Source: Gracilaria domingensis | Lineage: Eukaryota > Rhodophyta > Florideophyceae > Gracilariales > Gracilariaceae | Direction of reading: 5' to 3' | Length of the DNA: 64,000 bases | NCBI GenBank assembly: GCA_022539475.1 | Contig: VCMS01000141.1 | Span: 62,001-126,000 of the forward strand | In this document: positions 19,756 to 29,760 of the stretch, in pieces | How positions within the stretch are numbered: position 1 is the first letter of the stretch | Layout of the letters: every line of letters starts with the position of its first letter | The notes under the pieces: generated by a model | The model's database searches: none | Told to the model about the DNA's origin: nothing | What the model saw: only the letters and a program-made list of their open reading frames with translations | Program-made: the position numbers and the translations under genes

Positions 19756-21432
19756 ATGGAGCGTCCGCGCAACGAGGAGGAACGTCGTCGCCTCCTCGAG
19801 CGTCTCAAAGAAGAATTCTTTCTGCCCCCGCTTCTTGAGCACAAGTACAAACTCGAGCAGGTCATCGGCGAGGGCAGCTATGGAATCGTCTGCTCTGCCG
19901 TCAACACCGAGACCGGTGAGAAGGTCGCCGTCAAGCGTATCATGCGTGTATTCGAAGAAGCGCCTGAGGCAACACGAACCCTTCGCGAGTTGAAGTTTCT
20001 CCGCTTGCTCAAGGACCACGAGAACATCATTACCATCAAAGACGTATTGCTTCCGTCTGACCGTGATCGTTTTGACGATGTCTTCGTCGTGCTTGAACTT
20101 ATGCCCACTGACCTTATGCGAGTGTTGCGTTCTCGGATAGAGCTCTCACCTGACCATATTCGCTGGCTTGTCTTCCAACTCATTCGCGGTATATTTTACA
20201 TTCATACCTCTCGCGTCTTTCACCGTGATCTTAAGCCGAGTAACATCCTCATCAATGCCCGCTGCGATCTACGAATTGTCGATTTTGGTCTTTCTCGTGC
20301 TGCTTTCGACACACAGGAGCCAGATGCCGTGTTCTGGACAGACTACGTTGCAACTCGATGGTACAGAGCGCCAGAACTCATCATGGCGGCCAACACAAAT
20401 TACACCACTGCCATTGACATGTGGTCTATTGGATGCATCTTCGCCGAGATGCTCAACAACGGTCGCGCCATCTTTCCTGGCCACAATCCAGAAGACCAGC
20501 TTCAAAGGATTATCAATGTGAGCGGCACTCCCACCCCAGAGGCTGTTGCGGCTGTTCGGGAACCTCGCGCACGTGCCTTGATTGCGCGAATGCCCCCACG
20601 ACAGCGGAAACCCCTGAAACAACTGTTCCCCCAAGCTGAGCCTTTGGCCATAGATCTTCTCGAAAAGATTCTTGAATTCGATCCTGCGAAACGTATTAGT
20701 GCGGAGGACGCCTTGAAGCACCCATACTTGCGCATGGATACTGTTACAAGAGGTATCCCCATTGATATGAATGAGTTTGCGTTTGAGAGAAGAAGTCACA
20801 GCGTTCAAGAGTTGAGGATTCTTTTCTTGGAGGAGATTCTTAAGTATCACCCAGAACATCGCGATTTATATTTGCGACCAAAGCCAGAACCACGTTTGCA
20901 ATACGCGCCTGTGGATCAAGCCTCTCGATTCCGCGAAGCTATGATTGCCAACCAAAACGGAATGGATCCACCACGTGCATGGGAGTCAATGCCGAATCAG
21001 AGACTTACAACTTATTATCGCGATCCTGGAGCACATCCAACACAGCATAGCGAAGCTGGCAGCTTTGTCCAGAGAGGTGTAGGGGGTAACGGTGTCATGA
21101 CTGCCACCACAGATGCGGAGACTAGTGCGCGTCAACTGGATGAACGATCTCATCAAGCTCGTGGACCACATGTCACGGTTCGCACGGACGGTGAAGCTTC
21201 AGTTGGCGGTCGTCACACTGATGATGTTTCGAATCAATACGACGAACAAAATCTCCTGCAATATACACAACTTGGTAAGCTTTCAAGTGTGGATAGTGCC
21301 ACATCAACATTCAATCAAGATTCTTCTCAGATAGGACCGCCCGTTGTTCGAAGAGTCAGCGAAACGGTTGATAGTATGCCTGATATGAGTTCGGAAATCA
21401 TGATAGATGTTGCCAGGAATGAAGTGGGTTGA
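19756..21432 (+). CDS. MAP kinase with TDY activation motif
   Basis: A 558-residue CMGC-group Ser/Thr kinase. The domain covers about residues 30-330: Gly-loop GEGSYGIV (from 38), the Lys in VAVKRI, catalytic HRDLKPSN (from about 156), DFGLSR, the activation lip TDY (Thr195-Asp196-Tyr197) and VATRWYRAPE. TDY, rather than TEY, is the lip of plant group-D and many algal MAPKs. After the kinase fold, FDPAKRISAEDALKHPYL is the usual C-lobe ending. A tail of about 220 residues, rich in Gln, Ser and Asp, carries no recognised domain, as in group-D kinases. It presumably acts downstream of a MAPKK in stress or growth signalling; the specific pathway is unknown. The ATG at 19756 begins a charged ERPRNEEERRRLLER leader. 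No intron. Confidence 0.94.
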   Translation: MERPRNEEERRRLLERLKEEFFLPPLLEHKYKLEQVIGEGSYGIVCSAVNTETGEKVAVKRIMRVFEEAPEATRTLRELKFLRLLKDHENIITIKDVLLPSDRDRFDDVFVVLELMPTDLMRVLRSRIELSPDHIRWLVFQLIRGIFYIHTSRVFHRDLKPSNILINARCDLRIVDFGLSRAAFDTQEPDAVFWTDYVATRWYRAPELIMAANTNYTTAIDMWSIGCIFAEMLNNGRAIFPGHNPEDQLQRIINVSGTPTPEAVAAVREPRARALIARMPPRQRKPLKQLFPQAEPLAIDLLEKILEFDPAKRISAEDALKHPYLRMDTVTRGIPIDMNEFAFERRSHSVQELRILFLEEILKYHPEHRDLYLRPKPEPRLQYAPVDQASRFREAMIANQNGMDPPRAWESMPNQRLTTYYRDPGAHPTQHSEAGSFVQRGVGGNGVMTATTDAETSARQLDERSHQARGPHVTVRTDGEASVGGRHTDDVSNQYDEQNLLQYTQLGKLSSVDSATSTFNQDSSQIGPPVVRRVSETVDSMPDMSSEIMIDVARNEVG

Positions 21433-22270
21433 GAGCTCGCTTGCGAAAGAATGGCTCACGATAGCATGTTCATGAACATGCTTTGCTTCTGATAAGAAGG
21501 GAACGATGCAATGAGGGTGTATCCAACCTCGTTGGAGACAAGCTATACTTTCCATTTTTCGCCTTGGCCATACTCACTGAGCATGTCGTATTCTTTCATG
21601 CGGAATTGACTGTTTATGATTATAGATCTAACGCATCCTCGAGGCCTACATATACTCATCACTTTGCTATGCCAATGTTCATCTCAAGGAATGTATCGCA
21701 CTCCACTACTCTGCATATCTGAAAATCATTGTACAGGACAAAGTTGAGCATCTCAGGGGTTCAAGCGGCATTGTACACTGTGTAGATTGAGATGCGCTCG
21801 ATTTCCAAGCTCATTTTCTGCAACACAAGACAGAAGTAGTTCTAGCTTAGACAACGGAGGAAGCTGACAAGTCGATCCGGAAACTTTGGAACGCATGAGA
21901 TGCACAGAAAAGTTTTCTGCGAGTAATTGAATTCAGGAAGAGGACTTTCTCACGATTAATGTAGTACTATAGTCAAAAAAAAGACTTTCCTTTACTAAGA
22001 ACCAAATATATACACAACGTCTCCACTCATAACAAATGACGACAGAGTGCGGAGAAACACCCCTGAATGATGGAGAGAGAGAGAGCAAAATAAGCTACGC
22101 CGTTTCTCACTGAAATGTGCCCTGCACAAGATGGGAAAGAGCAATGACGAAGATACCGCATCCAAATCCGTGGTGATCAGTAACACTTGGTACCAGTAGC
22201 GTTGAGAGGGCAGCCGGCTGTGACAAGAGGGTTGTACTGCAGTATCTGTTGTCCCAGTCTGCAGCTGGGT
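21433..22270. other. Convergent 3' intergenic region
   Basis: 838 bp between the MAPK and SWC4 stops. A short palindrome (AGCATGTTCATGAACATGCT, about 21463-21482) lies 30 bp after the MAPK stop and could form a terminal hairpin. Otherwise nothing is recognised. Confidence 0.45.
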
Positions 22271-23821
22271 TTAACTGCGACCGAACAGAGAAGCGATATC
22301 TGCGTCATCTGAACGCCTCTTCTTATTGCTGACGTTCATTCCGGGAGGCATAGAAGGCAGCGGGTCTCCTTTCAATTTTGCAAGCTTACATCGAAGTTGA
22401 TGTACTTCTTCTTCTTTGCGCTGGACGGTTCTTGCAAGTTCCATGAATGCTAGAATATCCATTCTCAGCAAATCAAAGTTATCAACGACCAAAGCAGTCG
22501 GAGTTGGCCTGAGACCAACCCCTAATTCGATCAGGGCAGAATCAACGCGCTTCGCAACCTTTGCGCTGTTAGTCACTTGCGCATAGATCATTGTACTTCG
22601 CGCAAAAGCACCAGTTATGGTCTTCCGATGCGGAAAAATCTTTGCAGGGCTCGCAGATTGTCGCGCAAGATCTGCCGCAATGTCTGGTGAAGGGGCAAGA
22701 AGCCTGGCCAAGCGTTGTCGTTCCTTGTATATGCGACGTCTGTTGGCCTCGATTCGACGTGCTTCACGGACCGTTTCCTCCTCCTCTCGGAGTTCCTGTT
22801 TTGAGCGCTTATAGGCCCATTCCAATTGGTTCTTTCGGACACATTCATATTCGTAATCAAACTGGTTCTTAATAATAGAATCAGAATGCTTCTGAATTGC
22901 TAGAGACTGCCGGGAAACATACGCGGGGTCCGCAGCCATTCGAACGTCAATAAGTCGACGTGCTACAGAATAATAGCGATCCTTCAACTCGTCAATGGAT
23001 CGCGGCCGTAGTGAGTCTGGCCAACGATCGTGAATGACAACAAAACGCATGTCAAATCGACGGCATAATGCGAACAGAACATCTGTATCTTCTTTTGTCC
23101 AAGCTGCCTGTGGCGGAATATTGTAAATGTCATTTCGTTCACTCTTTGGAAGCTTGGGATTTGTGTTCGGGCGTTCTTTCTCCCCTTTTGGAGCGTCCGC
23201 AAGAGGCAATAAGGTCTTCAAATGCTTTTCGTATTCCTCCTTCGTATATGTTATCATTCTGATCTGCTTATTGAAACGAACGAACGCGGAGTCAGCGGAA
23301 GCGCCGACACGAGTCCAGTGCTGAAACGTAAGACCATCCTTTCGCGCAGAATTTCGGAACGGTGCAACAGCCCAAGCGTTCTTCCTTGTTGGCTTTGAAG
23401 TAACTATATGCAATGGTAAGTGAGGTGCAATAGGGGCCGGGGTAGCTCCACCCGTAAGAAGAAATACTTCCCGTGGAACAGCATTTTCAATGTGCCCTGT
23501 CGTGGAGGGGGGCCGATTCGGTAAAAGGGTATGGATGCGCTTAGGGGGAGGTTGGCTGATTTGGGGAGCAGGACGCGTTCCGTTCTTTGTAACGTTAGCG
23601 CGAGATGGATGCGCAGTTCGCACAGAGGCCTTAGATGCCTGAGGAAGAGGAGGCTTCGCAGCGGTTGTCGGGGTTTGGGGAGCGCTCACGCTTGTTAAGG
23701 GCAACTTGGGAGTACTAGAGGCTGTCGCCGACGCAGATGCCACCACAGGGGCAACGCCCTGGGACATGGTATTTGACGCCATGTTTGATTCGGGAGCTGT
23801 CGGCGCTGGAGTGGTGGTCAT
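22271..23821 (-). CDS. SWC4: SWC4/DMAP1-family chromatin complex subunit
   Basis: A 516-residue protein shared by SWR1 (H2A.Z exchange) and NuA4 (histone acetylation). After a Pro/Ala/Thr-rich N-terminus, the conserved core has WAVAPFRNSARKDGLTFQHW, FNKQIRMITYTKEEYEKHL, a SANT/Myb-like AWTKEDTDVLFALCRRFDMR (about residue 240), VIHDRWPD, and SIDELKDRYYSVARRLI. This is the typical order in DMAP1/SWC4. Next comes a long charged coiled-coil-like segment (ELREEEETVREARR) and a C-terminal DMAP1 region with LGVGLRPTPTALV. The product is nuclear. ATG at complement 23819-23821, TAA at 22271; no intron. I consider the assignment secure. Confidence 0.93.
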   Translation of the reverse strand: MTTTPAPTAPESNMASNTMSQGVAPVVASASATASSTPKLPLTSVSAPQTPTTAAKPPLPQASKASVRTAHPSRANVTKNGTRPAPQISQPPPKRIHTLLPNRPPSTTGHIENAVPREVFLLTGGATPAPIAPHLPLHIVTSKPTRKNAWAVAPFRNSARKDGLTFQHWTRVGASADSAFVRFNKQIRMITYTKEEYEKHLKTLLPLADAPKGEKERPNTNPKLPKSERNDIYNIPPQAAWTKEDTDVLFALCRRFDMRFVVIHDRWPDSLRPRSIDELKDRYYSVARRLIDVRMAADPAYVSRQSLAIQKHSDSIIKNQFDYEYECVRKNQLEWAYKRSKQELREEEETVREARRIEANRRRIYKERQRLARLLAPSPDIAADLARQSASPAKIFPHRKTITGAFARSTMIYAQVTNSAKVAKRVDSALIELGVGLRPTPTALVVDNFDLLRMDILAFMELARTVQRKEEEVHQLRCKLAKLKGDPLPSMPPGMNVSNKKRRSDDADIASLFGRS

Positions 23822-24254
23822 TGAAGTTTTAGGCTAGAAACTAATTCCGGCATAAGCACGTTAGGCAATGCTCACATTCACAATTCTTCACTTTCGTTGC
23901 TCCAAAACCCCCGGAAGAAAAGACCGCCACCGACGGGAAAGCGATGTGAGTTTTCGGTTTGTGAACTCGAAAAAAATGGATTGTGCATGAATCTCTCGAG
24001 CTAAAGCGTTCGCGATCGTTTGCTTCGAATTTCAGACCTGTACGCTTGTCTTTTCTCAGTATACACGGTATCAAGCATCAGCCAGATATTGAGGTAGACC
24101 ATAGATTGGTGTGATATGTTCGTACCCATCTCCAACCACCAACGCTCGTTGTTGGAGCCATGTTACTATCTACCAGACTGGTAGTACCAGTGCGACGCGT
24201 AGACAAACAATGCATGCAAAAAGGAAATCAGAATTAAAAAGTTGTGAAATATAC

Positions 24255-24289
24255 AGACTTCTTTTGGGACATGTCCCAAAAGAAAGTCT
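24255..24289. repeat. Perfect-centre palindrome, 17-bp arms
   Basis: The arms AGACTTCTTTTGGGACA and TGTCCCAAAAGAAAGTCT meet with no spacer and differ by one inserted A. Continued partial symmetry extends outward. Confidence 0.85.
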
Positions 24290-24312
24290 TTATACTAAAA
24301 CGTTTAGTTATA

Positions 24313-24421
24313 GGAATAACTTATTTCGGAATTAACGCTTTTCTTCCCGCGCCTGTTGGCCCAACAGTGTTGGCCCAACAGGCGCGGGAAGAAAAGCGTT
24401 AATTCCGAAATAAGTTATTCC
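24313..24421. repeat. Near-perfect inverted repeat, 54-bp arms, 1-bp spacer
   Basis: Left arm 24313-24366 and right arm 24368-24421 are reverse complements with one mismatch, around a single G at 24367. The arms start GGAATAACTTATTTCGG. Candidate origins are a fold-back MITE, a recent hairpin-mediated inverted duplication or an assembly artefact. No ORF crosses it. Confidence 0.95.
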
Positions 24422-24544
24422 TTAGGTTGGGCACCTGGAGCTGCTTGCCAACTTCATGTCGACTTCGAGCTCCTGGATCTCTCTCTCTCTAAAACCAGGG
24501 GTATCTAAGGATACGGGCGCAGTAGTCTAATTCCTTCTTACTGC

Positions 24545-24572
24545 AGAGCGTTTCTGTTGAAAGAAACGCTCT
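24545..24572. repeat. Small hairpin, 11-bp arms
   Basis: AGAGCGTTTCT and AGAAACGCTCT are separated by six bases (GTTGAA). The arms pair perfectly. Any regulatory role is unknown. Confidence 0.85.
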
Positions 24573-25468
24573 ATCAGTAGAAAACCCAACACTCAGCTCC
24601 TGGATAACAGCATTGGTACCGACGGTACCGTTGGTAGAGGAGTATCGACGATAATATCGATTCCATATACTCAATGTGAAGGTGCGATTGATTAGGCTAC
24701 CCTGTATTTGAACCGACTGGTACCGTCGGTAGGGGTGCCCACATGAATTATGCTTCTGATGCTAAACTTTGGATGATCGATGGCTGCGAAGAGCCTGGCA
24801 TGTGCTTGACATAATACGTTGATGTATAATGCAATGGGCGTATCATTCTCCGGCACCCAGTTTTGACCGGAGTATCATCGTTGCCCAAAAAGTCAGCGGA
24901 GTCCTTTGCCTTGGGGCTTAAATGGATGTTCTGAACGCCAACTCACTGTTGGGGTACGCATATCTACTTGCATTCCAACCCCACTCGGCATCAAATCACA
25001 TTTGAAAGCATCGGGCACACCCATGACAAGTGATGGTAAAAAGGCCAAAGGGTTATGGTACCTGTGTTAAGTGTTCACAGATATACTGGCAAAACGATCC
25101 AAGTTCAATCAATGAGGGTTGTTGCCAGGTTCTGGAGCGCGATTTAGAAGTAGATCGCGACCCAAGCAGTTTTGAACTGCTCTTGTACTTTTTATGAACT
25201 CTGTCATACACGGTTGAAGAATGGATGATGTTGTCAATTGCAAAATTGCTGCTACACAGAGCAGGTTAAATCATTCGCTCTATCGTTGGCCCACTGTTAT
25301 GGTCCAGGTTCGAACAAGTCTTTATGTGACGGCTCACCCTTATTCCGTCTCTGTAAGGCACGTCCACAAGTAGTTCACAATTGGTCAGGGTCCTCGCACC
25401 TGAACCTGCTTCTCAACTCAAGCTCCGACCCTGCCAAAGCTGCTTTTGCACAGTCATGTGAGCTTCCA

Positions 25469-27192
25469 ATGTTGCAGCTTACTTTGTTTCGCGTGCTCCT
25501 TCTATTTCTCTTCATTGCCTTATTCTCCACAGTATTTGTACAGTCCTCGATCTCGAGCAGGGGGACAAAGCAGGATGCTTCTTTTTTCTTTGAACATGCC
25601 TCACCTGAATCCTTGGCGTTCAGGAATAACCGCATAAGCCAAGAAGAAGATCCTATTGTAGGGGAGCATTTGTCAACGTTGAAGCGAATTCTTATCGACC
25701 ATTATGTTGCATGGCACCAATCCATTATAGCTAGAGTTCAGAATGGAGAACTAGACGGATCGACAGTCAAGTCACTGGTATTCGTCGGGCATATCGCAGG
25801 TCATGGCCTCGGGGACCGACTGCGCGGACTTCTCTTGGCTTATTTGTCTGCCGTAATGTCGAATCGCTTGTTCCTGATTCATTGGCAAGATCCATTCTTC
25901 TTCTTCTTCTTTAGTATGGTCTGCAACTCCTCATTGCGAAGAAGCAGGAAAACTACGCTAAGTATTCTAAACGTAGTTCTCTCTCCTTAAGAAGGCCAAA
26001 AATTTCGACGGGTTTTGCTTAATCAACTCTAACAGGGGTTGTCTTCTCGCTCTCTTGGTGGTGGGAGCTCGTTTCGCCGTGAAACACTTGTAAGTGGGCA
26101 TCGGAAAAGAACGTGTTCGACATTCTTTTTGACGTGTGCACCGCACTCGCATTTCAGTTGGCGTTGGTCTAGGAAAGACGCCACCGGGTGGAGTGCAGGT
26201 ACGTGCCCCGTGCAGAATTGCGCTAGCACAACTTCCGATCTTCGCGCCTCGCGTTGGTCAAAGATCCATTCCCTTTGTCCAAAGTTTTCGCCAGCAGCAA
26301 GATATCGAACTTCACCTATGACGAATCACTGTTTCCGTCTCGATTTCGAGCAGACGGCAAACTTGATGTAAAGAGAGTTCGGAAGGCGACTCTGGCGGAT
26401 ATGCACTTCTTCTTCGGAAAGAAGGGGAATCAAACCAAGATAATGTTTGCCTGCGAACCACCACTAGGTCTTGACGACTTGTTTCAGGCCGTGAGGAAGT
26501 TTCCGGATCTCCCTACGTCTACCGAATTAAGCAAGATAATGCCCTTTAGAGTTCCTGTGACCGAACAGCAGTTCTTCCCGTTGATATTCAACGCGCTATT
26601 CAGGCCATCAGCTGAGCTCCGCAGACTGATTGAGACAGACGACAATCACAATCCCTTTTGCTCCGTCACGTCTATGGAGGGGAGGACTTCTGACACGAAT
26701 TGACACTAGTAGACCTTTCATTTCTTTACATGTGAGATTAGGATTTGGGGTAGGCGAATATGACAAGAGGTTCAAACGTCAAATGAAAGGCCAGACAATG
26801 GAGTCTGCAGCACGCTGTCTGGCCCAGAAAGCGATGACACTTGCTGTACAAGAAGGGATAACCAATTCTCCTCGATTTTACTTGGCGTGTGATACAGCCG
26901 AATTTCGCTTAGGTCTCGAAAAACTTTACTTCGAATAAACAGCCGTGCCAAAGTAATGTATGGAAGGTGGGATATAAAAGATATGAGGGATATGGTAGAA
27001 CGGACAAAAGAGGACCTGAGATTGCTCTTGTACACGTTTGCAGAGCTTTACGTCTTGTCTAAGGATTCTATTCTACGAAGCAGTTCTGGATTTCCGAAGC
27101 TGGCAATGTGGATGGGAGCTATCCCAAGTGATATGTACTACGATATCTACACGGACTGTTCACAGGATCGAAACGCATCCTTTTCCTCTTGA
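25469..27192 (+). pseudogene. Fucosyltransferase-like type II membrane protein, disrupted
   Basis: The ORF from ATG 25469 gives a short cytosolic tip, a signal-anchor helix (LLLFLFIALFSTVFV) and a lumenal part with GHGLGDRLRG, like the GDP-fucose-site motif G[xG](N/D)RLxG of alpha-fucosyltransferases. It breaks at HWQDPF, where a LINE is inserted. It resumes after the insertion with PLSKVFASSK, so removing the insert and one target copy restores one frame. Two more breaks follow. Near 26690 the frame ends at RTSDTN and the homology moves to the frame with SRPFISLHVRLGFG. Near 26935 it moves again to the frame with KVMYGRWDIKDM, DLRLLLYTFAELYVLS and SSSGFPKLAMWMG, typical of the C-terminal sugar-nucleotide region. 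It would have worked in the Golgi. Dead gene very likely; exact family likely but not certain. Confidence 0.72.
25898..26260 (-). mobile_element. 5'-truncated LINE insertion with target-site duplication
   Basis: AAGATCCATTC occurs at 25887-25897 and again at 26261-26271, bracketing the insert as an 11-bp target-site duplication. On the minus strand the insert encodes LLAQFCTGHVPALHPV [here read as MLAQF..], the Cys/His knuckle CECGAHVKKNVEHVLFRC, and further on LLELIKQNPSKFLAFLRR. It ends at the left junction in a (GAA)n-type tail (forward TTCTTCTTCTTCTTT, 25898-25912). Polarity, tail and duplication all fit target-primed reverse transcription of a 5'-truncated LINE. Confidence 0.88.
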
Positions 27193-28163
27193 GCAAGAGA
27201 AGGTAAGTTCTTGTCGAATTTGAACTGGCAATATGAGCAACTCTTTGGCTGCCCCTACGCGAAAATACTCTTTTATTCTAGTGTGTCGTGATCATCACGA
27301 TGATGTATATGCATCCGTTCTTCCGAGCCAAAGGCAGATGAAAGGATACACTGCATTGAGTTTTCGAATCCTAAAGTTAACGTCAGTACCGTCGTTACGA
27401 CGGACCGTCGACCGACCGAGTAAATTACTAGTAACTGTAGATATGGTTTCTGAGAACGACGAAAAAAAGATCTGTGTAAATCGCCGGTCGCCGTGGACAG
27501 CACAAGGGTTAGTGCTGCACTGCCAGATAAATTAGAAGTATGGATTAGCAGTTCGGAGTTTGAACTGGAGGTGAACATCAGACATTGCCGTTCGCCATTG
27601 TTCCAGCGCAGTGGTAATCATTACTGAAACAATGATTATCTACTTAGGTTTCCCAGTTTGGGCGTGACCCAGCGGTTGGACAAAACCGCACAAAGCATTT
27701 GCAACAGAGCTCACGTAACCAAAACCATGTCTAACAAACGAGACAGACCTTCCTGGAAACTGATCACTTCAGCTCTGCCATCACGCTCACCATCATCATC
27801 GTCATCATGGGACAAGAGCCGCGATGACTCGCGTCGCACGACAAGGAGATTGCAGACAATTGCACACCAGTCACGGCAGTAATATCAAGCCATCGCTCGA
27901 GTGGTGGACGATATCAGTTGCATCCCTAGTACCGCCTAGTATTCACATGCCATGAGTTTGCTTGCCACAGTGTTAACTTACCAGCTCACTTGTCAAACAA
28001 CATTTTGGCAAAATCACGACAGCATACGATAGATGATATTCTAATAGTGAATCAACATGTTGGGCGATGCCACGAAAACCAGAGATGCAAGGGCCAACAT
28101 GAAATGATTAGTGCGGACCTAGTCGGGGTCTCCGAAACCATGTGGGTGCGCTGAGCCCAAATT
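27193..28163. other. Intergenic region
   Basis: No convincing gene. A 100-codon plus-strand ORF (27233-27535) and an antisense one have no recognisable features. It lies between the fucosyltransferase-like pseudogene and the transporter 3' end. Confidence 0.5.
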
Positions 28164-29603
28164 TCATCGTTTTAACAAAGTTGAGGGTAGGTAGTAGAAA
28201 GCATCGATTGACACAACAAGGACATAGTAGATACCGACAAACGCATAGATCAAAAACGTATGCGGGCGTGAAAGAGGGGCCGGTACACCGCATTGATCAT
28301 CTTGTTTTCGACTTTGATATAACATGTAGAGCACGTATATACCACCTTCGATATTGAGCGCTAGAGTTGTTACGCCTTCCATAATCTTGAACAGTCCTTG
28401 CGGGTTTGAGAGAGCGGTGACCAACACTACAGAGAAGTATATGGCATACTTTGTCCAGCGAGCTTTGTTATACTCGGTGTCTGTCTCGGTAGTGTCCTTG
28501 GCGGTGCCGTCAATGTAGTGCTTCATTCCAATGGACATGACAAGGAATGAAACTGTGATGCTGACGGCGATAAACAGATTGACGATGAAGGAGATGACAG
28601 AATCGAGCTGATCGTGACGACACTGCAACACTTTGATGAGCGGAATGGTGCTGATTTGTCCGCGTTGGTAGGCGTCTTCTAATGAAGCACATGGCAGAGA
28701 CTCCGAGGCGGCAGCACGCACTGCGCCGGTGACATTGAGCGGCGATGTCTGCGGGACAACAAAGAGCACGGCGATGCACCACGACACGTTAAGCACGAAG
28801 CAGATGGCAATGGCGACGATGGTGGCGTTGCGGTAGGCGGAAATGAAATGCGCGTCGACGGGGGTGTCGTCGTCGGGGGGCAGCGAATCGACGCACTTTT
28901 GAAAAGTAACCGGCATGATGTTGATGACGCCGCTGAGCGCGAGGGTGCCCAATAGCAGCGGGTCCACCATCTGCAACGGCCGCCACGAGTCGGCGACGGG
29001 CTGGCGAATGGCCAACGCGCGCGCGAGCGTGAGCGAGACGAGCACGGTGAGCAGCACGGCCTTGCCCACGGTGGCGAGTGTAAGCGACGGCAGCAGCCGC
29101 TGGTACGCGAGCGTGATGAGCAGCGCTGAGAGCAGCACGAACAGCAGCTGCAGCAGCTGCAGCGGCACGGCACGCAGCGCGGGCACGAGCGCGACGTACG
29201 CCTGCGGCGCGGCAATGGCGTACGCGGACAGAATGAACAGGAAGTGCGCCAGCACCACGACGCCGAACAGCTGGCGCGCCGCGCGCAGCGGGATGAAGTG
29301 CGCGGCCAGCGCGTGCAGCGACGGCGGCTCGCACAGCCGCGCGTGCGCGGGCGCGTCCAGCGGGCGGTAGCGCGCGCCGTCGGGCGACGGCGGCGCGCGC
29401 GGCGCGTAGTACGCGCGCTGCAGCAGCTCGGTGGTGGCGATGGCGACGCCGGCCTGCGCCAGCAGGCTGGCCGAGAACAGCAGCGCGAACGGGCGCAGCC
29501 CCACGGCGTGCAGCGCCACGGGCAGCCCGAGGATGCCCGTGCCCAGCACGGTGGCCACGCACAGCGCCGTCGCCTGCACCAGGCTGCCGAGCGTCGGACG
29601 CAT
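28164..29603 (-). CDS. Amino-acid/auxin permease-type (AAAP-like) transporter
   Basis: A 479-residue polytopic membrane protein with about 11 hydrophobic segments. The first helix has TVLGTGILGLPVAL, the unwound GxGILGLP motif of eukaryotic vacuolar and plasma-membrane amino-acid transporters. Later features are LLGTLALSGVINIMPVTFQK and FIVNLFIAVSITVSFLVM, followed by an Asp/Glu/Thr-rich loop (KDTTETDTEY). It probably moves neutral amino acids with H+; substrate and membrane are unknown. The ATG at complement 29601-29603 places the first helix at once, as expected. The N-terminal third is extremely GC-rich (Ala, Leu and Arg codons ending in G or C), while the C-terminal third is near the local average. 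It is divergent from the RRM gene. Confidence 0.82.
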   Translation of the reverse strand: MRPTLGSLVQATALCVATVLGTGILGLPVALHAVGLRPFALLFSASLLAQAGVAIATTELLQRAYYAPRAPPSPDGARYRPLDAPAHARLCEPPSLHALAAHFIPLRAARQLFGVVVLAHFLFILSAYAIAAPQAYVALVPALRAVPLQLLQLLFVLLSALLITLAYQRLLPSLTLATVGKAVLLTVLVSLTLARALAIRQPVADSWRPLQMVDPLLLGTLALSGVINIMPVTFQKCVDSLPPDDDTPVDAHFISAYRNATIVAIAICFVLNVSWCIAVLFVVPQTSPLNVTGAVRAAASESLPCASLEDAYQRGQISTIPLIKVLQCRHDQLDSVISFIVNLFIAVSITVSFLVMSIGMKHYIDGTAKDTTETDTEYNKARWTKYAIYFSVVLVTALSNPQGLFKIMEGVTTLALNIEGGIYVLYMLYQSRKQDDQCGVPAPLSRPHTFLIYAFVGIYYVLVVSIDAFYYLPSTLLKR

Positions 29604-29610
29604 CGCGCTC

Positions 29611-29760
29611 GGAGGAGGAGGCCGCGGCGGCGGAGGCGGCGGCGGCGGCGGCGGCGGCGGAGGCGGCGAAGGCGGCCGAGGCGGAGGCGGCGAAGGCGGC
29701 CGAGGCGGAGGCGGCGAAGGAGGCGGAGGCGGAGGCGGAGGCGGCGGGGGGGGACGGGGG
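29611..29760. repeat. GGCGGA/GGC low-complexity repeat
   Basis: About 150 bp of imperfect GGCGGN triplets sit just upstream of the transporter ATG, ending in a G-run (about 29744-29755). On the transporter's sense strand this is a (GCC/TCC)n leader, probably in its 5' UTR or promoter. Open frames through it in several phases are composition artefacts. Confidence 0.9.

Larger units (their letters stand above)
23822..25468. other. Intergenic zone rich in palindromes
   Basis: No gene is recognised. It holds three hairpin-forming inverted repeats (24255-24289, 24313-24421, 24545-24572) and two palindromic ACGGTACCGT/GGTACCGTCGG-like words (about 24617 and 24718). A (CT)n run lies at about 24478. 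The mix suggests debris of small inverted-repeat elements. Confidence 0.6.

Noticed and set aside
25285-25345. GGTTCGAAC word resembling a tRNA T-loop
   Set aside because: No matching acceptor, D-arm or anticodon stem could be folded around it; no tRNA genes were supported anywhere in the window.
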